A stretch of DNA of 35,593 nucleotides from Lachnospiraceae bacterium (GTDB taxonomy: Bacteria > Bacillota > Clostridia > Lachnospirales > Lachnospiraceae). The first letter of the stretch is position 1. The number at the start of each line of letters is the position of its first letter. The notes below the pieces were generated by a model, which was not told the origin of the DNA, did no database searches, and saw only the letters and a program-made list of their open reading frames with translations. The stretch is taken from NCBI GenBank assembly GCA_016290595.1, contig JAEEUR010000016.1, forward strand, positions 1 through 35,593, read 5' to 3'. A program made the position numbers and the translations under genes. Positions 30,676 to 35,593 of the stretch are shown one piece after another.

Positions 30676-31667
30676 CGGATGACCTCGTCTTCATGTTTCC
30701 TGATGTACTCCGCCGTGGTTTCCGGCAGCAGGCGGAGGGCCTCCTGCGTTTTTCCTTCCGCCAGCAGGCGGCGGACCTCAGAGGCGCTGACAGCCTTCTC
30801 GTTTTCGTTCAGCGCCAGCCGCGTCAGGATATGGACGGCGATGCCGCTCTTCTCCAGCCGGGCTTTCACCTCTTCGTTATAGATCGCCGTGGACGGCGAA
30901 AAGGGTTCCTCGCCCATAAAGCGGTCGGTGACGCCGAGCGCCGGCGCGATATGCTTTGCAAAGATCTCCGCGTCGATCTTGCTCTGCAGGCGGGACCGGG
31001 CCGCATCCCGGCTGAAATAGGCCGGGAAGGTGAGCGATGAGATCACGTAGCGGCCGCCGGGCAGCACCGTCACGTTCGGAAGATCCGCCGTTCCCTTTTT
31101 GATCAGCTCCAGCCGCACGGAGAACGGAAACTCCGAGAGATCCTCCTCCACGGCCAGCAGGAAGACCTTATCGCATTCCTTCGCCGCCGTTTCCGCCAGG
31201 AAGCGGTGGCCGGCCGTGAAGGGGTTCGCGTTCATGACCAGTGCGCCGACCCTCACCGCGTCCGGATCCCGGAGCTTTGCCAGCTCGCGGCAGTACTCGC
31301 GGATGCCCGGCGAGCCCCATTCCAGCAGCGCGACCTCGCCCGGTACGTGGGCGACGGTCTGGAAACCCATCCCCTCGAAAAAGCGCACGCTCGCGCTCTT
31401 CGTGAACAGGTACAGACAGAAGATCCCGCGGCGGGCCGCCGCGTTCACCAGATGCGTCACGACGCGCACCGACAGATCCTCGCCCTGACAAGCCGGATCC
31501 ACTGCGATCATCTGCAGCATGTTGCCGACAAGCGCGCCGGTCGCCAGAAGCTCGTCGTCCTCGTCGAAGATGCCGACGCGGTAATCCGCCCGGTCCACCG
31601 GGTTCAGGCCGCATTTCTTTAAAAGCGCCTGCGCTTCAAAAAACCGTATTTCCCGTTCTTCAAACAT
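30654..31667 (-). CDS. citC: [Citrate (pro-3S)-lyase] ligase
   Basis: Uses ATP and acetate to acetylate the CitD prosthetic group, switching the lyase on. The start is ATG at 31667 (MFEEREIRFFEAQALL, 337 residues; E. coli 352) with AAGGAG six bases upstream; the track's GTG lies inside citG. Domains: a GNAT-like N-terminal part (residues 1-120, with RFFEGMGFQTVAHVPG) and a nucleotidyltransferase part with MNANPFTAGHRFLAE, the HxGH-like ATP motif, and SEFPFSVRLELIKKGTADLPNV; SASEVRRLLAEG is the C-terminal ISxSxxR-type motif. It overlaps citG by eight bases and citX by about 22. Confidence 0.93.
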   Translation of the reverse strand: MFEEREIRFFEAQALLKKCGLNPVDRADYRVGIFDEDDELLATGALVGNMLQMIAVDPACQGEDLSVRVVTHLVNAAARRGIFCLYLFTKSASVRFFEGMGFQTVAHVPGEVALLEWGSPGIREYCRELAKLRDPDAVRVGALVMNANPFTAGHRFLAETAAKECDKVFLLAVEEDLSEFPFSVRLELIKKGTADLPNVTVLPGGRYVISSLTFPAYFSRDAARSRLQSKIDAEIFAKHIAPALGVTDRFMGEEPFSPSTAIYNEEVKARLEKSGIAVHILTRLALNENEKAVSASEVRRLLAEGKTQEALRLLPETTAEYIRKHEDEVIRWVKKES

Positions 31668-32601
31668 AAGCTTCTCCTTCATTTCGGACACGGGAAGCGA
31701 ACGTCTTCTCCGTAAACAGCAGAAAAAACGCGGCGCCCAGAAGATCCGCGCAGCCGCCCGCGCTGTATCCCTTTTCGCTCCAGCGATCGTTCAGATGCCG
31801 GGCCGTCTCCGCAGGCGTATAGATCGCCAGCAGTTCCCGCAGCAGCGTGCGTTCCGTTTCCATCGCCGCCCGGCTGCCGCAGCGCTTTAAGAGCGTGGTG
31901 TCGTCGACCGCAAGGATCAGCTTCAGCAGCGCTTCCGCGCCCGCGTCATTGACGCTTTTTCCGTCCGCGAGCGCCTTTTTCAGCGCCGGCAGCGCTGCGT
32001 GCTTCACCGAAGGAAAGCCGGCCGCCGCCTCGCCCCGCACGCCCGTGCTGCCGTCAGCCCGGTATGCCTTCAGGCCTGCGGTCTCCGCGCCTGCTTCGTT
32101 CTCCGGCTCTCCGGAAGAGGGCCGCGCGGCCGGAGCATCCGCAAAATCTCCAAGCGCCGGCGCCGCGATGCGTCCCGCCGTCTTAAGGATCTGGTCCGCA
32201 TCAAATTTCTCCTCCCGCCGGCCCAGGCAATAACCCGCGGCCGCCGTTAAGAGCCCCAGCAGGAAGATGGCGCCTTTATGCGTATTGACGCCGCCGGTCG
32301 CGCGGAGCATCTCACGCTCCGCTTCCTTTCCCGGCCCGCGCAGCTTTGCCAGCAGCGCCTCGCAGGCCCCGGCGTCATCCGTTCCGGCCGCCTCAAGTCC
32401 CGCCGCCGCGCACGCTTCGAAGTACGGCGTCAGCACCGCCGCACTGTCCAGGAAGGTAAAGAAATCCATGTCCCGGTGCGCGCCGTTGTCCGCCCGGTCC
32501 ACGAGACCCGGCTTCGGCGTCACCGAAACCTCATATAACAGCGCTTTCTGCGCGCACTGTGCAATTTTCCGCCGGACGGCGGTCTTTTCCTGATCCGTCA
32601 T
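31660..32601 (-). CDS. citG: Triphosphoribosyl-dephospho-CoA synthase
   Basis: Makes the CitD cofactor precursor from ATP and 3'-dephospho-CoA. 313 residues; conserved blocks EVSVTPKPGLVDRADNGAH (29-47), DMDFFTFLDSAAVL, TGGVNTHKGAIFLLG (102-116) and GVRGEAAAGFPSV. Between about residues 150 and 180 it carries an Ala/Glu/Gly-rich insert (DAPAARPSSGEPENEAGAE) that looks like a flexible linker and accounts for its extra length over the usual 290. AAGGAAAG precedes the ATG, which lies ten bases after the second MATE stop. Confidence 0.93.
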   Translation of the reverse strand: MTDQEKTAVRRKIAQCAQKALLYEVSVTPKPGLVDRADNGAHRDMDFFTFLDSAAVLTPYFEACAAAGLEAAGTDDAGACEALLAKLRGPGKEAEREMLRATGGVNTHKGAIFLLGLLTAAAGYCLGRREEKFDADQILKTAGRIAAPALGDFADAPAARPSSGEPENEAGAETAGLKAYRADGSTGVRGEAAAGFPSVKHAALPALKKALADGKSVNDAGAEALLKLILAVDDTTLLKRCGSRAAMETERTLLRELLAIYTPAETARHLNDRWSEKGYSAGGCADLLGAAFFLLFTEKTFASRVRNEGEAYV

Positions 32602-32610
32602 CTTCTTTCC

Positions 32611-34011
32611 TTACCCGCCGGCTTCCTCTTCCACCAGCGAATGCACCCAGTCTCCTCTTCTGACAAAATACAGGTTGACAGCCAGCTTCAGGATCATGCC
32701 GAACTGCACCCAGAAGTACAGCGGAATGACCCGGATCTCCGTAAAACGGCTCAACACGTAAGCCGGCACGCACTGGAACAGCCACATCAGGCCGCTGTCA
32801 AGGAACGTGGTCAGGACCGTTTTGCCCCCGGAACGCACCACGTAATACGCGCAGATCAGCGCGGAATTGACCGGCAGGAACAGCGCCGTGATCAGGAGCA
32901 TGTCGCGGGCCGTGCGCCGGACCTCCGCCGTCACGTTATACAGCGCCGGCGCCGCGAAGGCGACCCCCACGAAAACGACGGCGACCGCCGCGCCGATCAG
33001 CGCGGTAAATACGATCATCTTCCGCGCCTCTTCCTTCGCTCTTTCAAAGGCCCGGACCCCGAGCTGCCGGCCGATCAGGATGCCGATCGCGATGCCGGCC
33101 GCGATAAACGTCACCGACAGCAGGTTGTAGAACGTACTGGATATGCTGACCGCCGCGACCGCCGTCAGCTCGCGCGTCGTATAGCACTGCGCCATGAAGG
33201 CCACTCCGCCCGTCCACAGCGCTTCGTTGACCATCAGCGGCGCGGCCCGCCGGATCATTTCCAGCTGCAGAGCCCCGGGGACCTTCAGCGAGCGGAAAAC
33301 GCCCTGCATAAACGGAAGTTCCCGAAGGTGGAATTTCGTCCACAGCGCGATCACCGCCAGCTCTGCGAAGCGGGAGATCACCACGGCGATCGCGGCGCCC
33401 GCAACGCCCAGGCGCGGGAAGCCGAGATTCCCGAAGATAAGCAGGATATTCAGGATCACCTTCACGCTCATGGCAATGAGGCCCGTGACCATGGGCGGCA
33501 CGGCCCTGCCGCATTCCCGCAGGGTGCTGTAAAAGCACTGGGTAAAGGCATACGGGACGAGCCCGATCATCACGATCTCGAGATACTGCTTTCCGTACAC
33601 CAGGATCTGCACCGCGTCGGCGGGACTGCCCTCTCCTTCCAGATACAGGCCGATCAGGAAATCGCCGCAGGTCAGGAAGACCAGCTCCGTCAGCGCGACC
33701 AGCACGGCCGCGAACAGGATCTTGAAGCGGACGCTGTTCCGGATGCCTTCTTCATTTCCCGTGCCGTGGTATTCGACCGTAAAGATCCCGACGCCGGAAA
33801 CGGCGCCGAAAATGCAGCCGTTGTAAATGCTGACGAGCGTATTGATAATGGCAACGCCGCTCATCTCCAGCGTTCCCAGGCGGCCGACCATGATGTTGTC
33901 CAGCAGGCCCACGAAATTCGTGATGGCATTCTGGACCATGATCGGCAGCATGACCGCAAGGATGCGCCGGTAAAAAGCCTTATCCGCGAAGTATTTCTGC
34001 CGGATGCTCAT
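32611..34011 (-). CDS. MATE-family transporter (tandem copy 2)
   Basis: 466 residues, 12 predicted helices. Opens MSIRQKYFADKAFYRRILAV and contains NFVGLLDNIMVGRLGTLEMSG, the conserved Asp/Asn of helix 1, and TTRELTAVAAVSISSTFYNL in the second half. It is strikingly similar along its whole length to the next gene (34054-35445), including the sequence around the ribosome site (AAGGAGATTC), so the two are a tandem duplication. Stop lies ten bases before citG, suggesting cotranscription with citG-citC-citX. It may export a carboxylate or act as an importer-antiporter for the lyase pathway, or be an unrelated efflux pump; sequence alone cannot tell. Confidence 0.88.
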   Translation of the reverse strand: MSIRQKYFADKAFYRRILAVMLPIMVQNAITNFVGLLDNIMVGRLGTLEMSGVAIINTLVSIYNGCIFGAVSGVGIFTVEYHGTGNEEGIRNSVRFKILFAAVLVALTELVFLTCGDFLIGLYLEGEGSPADAVQILVYGKQYLEIVMIGLVPYAFTQCFYSTLRECGRAVPPMVTGLIAMSVKVILNILLIFGNLGFPRLGVAGAAIAVVISRFAELAVIALWTKFHLRELPFMQGVFRSLKVPGALQLEMIRRAAPLMVNEALWTGGVAFMAQCYTTRELTAVAAVSISSTFYNLLSVTFIAAGIAIGILIGRQLGVRAFERAKEEARKMIVFTALIGAAVAVVFVGVAFAAPALYNVTAEVRRTARDMLLITALFLPVNSALICAYYVVRSGGKTVLTTFLDSGLMWLFQCVPAYVLSRFTEIRVIPLYFWVQFGMILKLAVNLYFVRRGDWVHSLVEEEAGG

Positions 34012-34053
34012 CGAATCTCCTTCCGAACGGACGGACGACCGCCTGAAAACGTT

Positions 34054-35445
34054 TTATGCCTCTTCCACCAGCGACCGCGCCCAGCCGCCTCTCCGGACAA
34101 AATAGAGCTGGACCGCCAGCTTCAGGATCAGGCCGCACTGCGCGAAGAAGTACAGCGGAATGATCCCGATCCCGGTAAAGCGGCTCAGCAGGAACGTCGG
34201 CAGGGCCTGGAACAGCCAGATGGCGCCGCAGTCCACCAGCATGACAAGGAACGTATTGCCGCCCGCCTTGAGCGTATGGTACGTAGCACTTAACGCGCCG
34301 TTGACCGGTATGAAAACGATCGTCGCCAGCAGCAGGTCCCGTGCGATCCGCCGGACCTCCGGCGTCACGTTGTACAGGCCCGGCGCTGTAAAGGCAATCC
34401 CGACGTAAACGACGGCGACCGCCAGGCCGATCATCGTCGAGAAGACGATCATCTTCGGCACCTCCTCCTTCGCTTTGGCAAAGGCGCGGACGCCGAGCAT
34501 CTGGCCGATCAGGATCCCGATGGCCGTGCCGGCCGACTTGAAGGTCACCGAAAACAGATTGTAAAACGTATTGGAAATGCTGACCGCCGCGACGACGTTC
34601 AGCGCCCGCGTCGTATAGCACTGCGTCAGGAAAGCCAGCCCCGCCGACCAGACGGTTTCGTTCACCATCAGCGGGAAGGCGCTCCGGATCATCTCCAGGC
34701 ACAGACGGCCGGGGACTTTCAGCGTACGGAACACGCCCTTCATGAAAGGAACGTCCGGCAGGTGCCGCTTCGTCCAGGAGACGATGACGCCCAGCTCCAC
34801 AAAGCGGGAGATCACGACGGAAATACCGGCGCCGACGATGCCGAGGCGCGGGAAGCCGAGATATCCGAAGATCAGGAGATAATTCAGCACCACCTTCACC
34901 GCCATGGCGGTCAGGCCCGCAGCCATGGGCGGCATGACCTTTCTGCAATTCCTCAGGGTATCGGCATACGATTGGGTAAAGGCATGCGGGATGAGCCCTA
35001 TCATGATGATACGCAGGTACTGTTTTCCGTAGTCAAGGATCTGCGCCGCGTCGGCCGGGTCGCCCTTGCCTTCCAGGTACAGGCTGATCAGGCCGTCGCC
35101 GCCGATCAGAAAGATGCTCACCGCCAGCACCGCCAGCGCGACCGCGAAGACGGTCTTGAAGCGGAAGCTGTTCCGAACCCCTTCCTCGTTCCCCGCCCCG
35201 TAGTATTCGGCCGTGTAGATCCCGACGCCGGCAACGGCGCCGAACACGCAGCAGTTGTAGACCAGCATCAGCGTATTGATCACGGAAACGCCGCTCATCT
35301 CCAGCGTTCCCACGCGGCCCACCATGATATTGTCCAGCAGGCCCACGAAATTCGTGATGGCGTTCTGGGCCATGATCGGCAGCATGACCGTTACGATGCG
35401 CCTGTAAAAATCCTTATCCCCGAAATACCTCTGGCGGATGTTCAT
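34054..35445 (-). CDS. MATE-family transporter (tandem copy 1)
   Basis: 463 residues, paralogue of the preceding entry (MNIRQRYFGDKDFYRRIVTV against MSIRQKYFADKAFYRRILAV). NFVGLLDNIMVGRVGTLEMSG is shared almost exactly. Differences concentrate in the loops and in helix 4-6 sequence (HAFTQSYADTLRNCRKVMPP against YAFTQCFYSTLRECGRAVPP). AAAGGAG stands before the ATG; 42 bases separate it from copy 2. It is the first gene of the presumed MATE-MATE-citG-citC-citX transcript, behind a terminator for the gene beyond the window. Confidence 0.88.
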   Translation of the reverse strand: MNIRQRYFGDKDFYRRIVTVMLPIMAQNAITNFVGLLDNIMVGRVGTLEMSGVSVINTLMLVYNCCVFGAVAGVGIYTAEYYGAGNEEGVRNSFRFKTVFAVALAVLAVSIFLIGGDGLISLYLEGKGDPADAAQILDYGKQYLRIIMIGLIPHAFTQSYADTLRNCRKVMPPMAAGLTAMAVKVVLNYLLIFGYLGFPRLGIVGAGISVVISRFVELGVIVSWTKRHLPDVPFMKGVFRTLKVPGRLCLEMIRSAFPLMVNETVWSAGLAFLTQCYTTRALNVVAAVSISNTFYNLFSVTFKSAGTAIGILIGQMLGVRAFAKAKEEVPKMIVFSTMIGLAVAVVYVGIAFTAPGLYNVTPEVRRIARDLLLATIVFIPVNGALSATYHTLKAGGNTFLVMLVDCGAIWLFQALPTFLLSRFTGIGIIPLYFFAQCGLILKLAVQLYFVRRGGWARSLVEEA

Positions 35446-35479
35446 GGAATCTCCTTTGTCCTGCCGACGGCTGCCGTTT

Positions 35480-35493
35480 GCTAAAATATTAGC
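35480..35493. promoter_or_regulatory. AT-rich dyad upstream of the MATE-citGCX operon
   Basis: GCTAAAATATTAGC has perfect GCTAA/TTAGC arms and overlaps possible leftward -10 boxes TAATAT or TATTTT. AAAAAAGCCG lies 14 bases upstream of TATTTT, a weak echo of the GGAAAAGCCG-N14 arrangement at citD and Ldh2. Confidence 0.35.
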
Positions 35494-35540
35494 ACCTTTC
35501 GGCTTTTTTTACCAGTTATTATTCACGGATCGGCGCGTCA

Positions 35541-35578
35541 AAAATACAGAAAGCCCCCGCCGGATCTGCTGCGGGGGC
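35541..35578 (-). terminator. Terminator of a leftward gene beyond the window
   Basis: GCCCCCGC-N10-GCGGGGGC (35553-35578) followed leftward by TTTCTGTATTTTT ends a transcript entering from the right, so the MATE operon starts within 35446-35552. Confidence 0.75.
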
Positions 35579-35593
35579 GGGCGGCGTCGGATC

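Noticed and set aside
32641-34293. 550-residue plus-strand ORF
   Set aside because: Antisense to the two MATE genes; rich in Asp, His, Arg and Gln with no hydrophobic core.
1-35593. CRISPR array, tRNA/rRNA genes, IS elements or prophage
   Set aside because: No regular direct repeats with spacers, no clover-leaf with CCA end, and no transposase or integrase motifs were seen on reading either strand.

Overview
The window (about 60% G+C by eye, good Shine-Dalgarno sequences, near-consensus sigma-A promoters, intrinsic terminators) looks like a high-GC Clostridia chromosome, probably a Lachnospiraceae or Oscillospiraceae-type anaerobe. Clues are a split two-subunit transketolase, a GlgC/GlgD pair, stand-alone glutamate formimidoyltransferase and a citrate-lyase-type DEF/CXG set. 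I see no phage, transposase, tRNA, rRNA or CRISPR.

Layout. (1) 1-1921: divergent histidine-degradation genes, hutU (cut by the window edge) and ftcD. (2) 1980-2807: an orphan signal-peptide and four-helix membrane protein with its own promoter. (3) 2958-11446: a divergent sugar locus. Leftward run an L-fucose-isomerase-fold enzyme, a YihQ-type GH31 glycosidase and a GPH importer. Rightward run a two-subunit transketolase, an RpiB-like isomerase and an iron-type alcohol dehydrogenase. No kinase is present. The gene set fits a transketolase-type sulfoglycolysis (sulfo-TK) layout, but residues that normally hold the sulfonate or phosphate are changed in three of the enzymes, so the true sugar may be something else. 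(4) 11579-12580: a secreted foldase-like lipoprotein. (5) 12654-17321: a long-form aminopeptidase P, then a glgC-glgD operon that ends in a metal-sensing ArsR regulator. (6) 17418-18806: a MATE pump with a 12-codon leader peptide. (7) 18930-26610: a leftward operon citD-citE-citF, U32-like barrel, class I hydratase beta and alpha, MmgE/PrpD and a GldA-like dehydrogenase, controlled from the divergent LysR gene at 26807. (8) 27719-29679: an Ldh2-type 2-oxoacid reductase and a beta-hydroxyacid dehydrogenase. (9) 30001-35445: two tandem MATE paralogues followed by citG, citC and citX, which make and attach the lyase prosthetic group.

How it may work together. The two lyase transcripts (citDEF operon and the Ldh2/beta-HAD pair) share an unusual promoter architecture: two direct GGAAAAG heptamers, then exactly 14 bases to the -10. 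This suggests co-regulation. The conventional reading is citrate to acetate plus oxaloacetate, then malate and fumarate. The MmgE/PrpD, U32-like and GldA-like genes, the lack of any citrate carrier in the window and a divergent CitE make a different branched hydroxy-acid substrate (for example citramalate/mesaconate) a live alternative. A family of roughly 60-90 bp imperfect palindromes occurs three times (9730, 14495, 30546); one copy lies inside the 5' part of the citX reading frame.

Function calls rest on motif recognition from memory; no database search was run.
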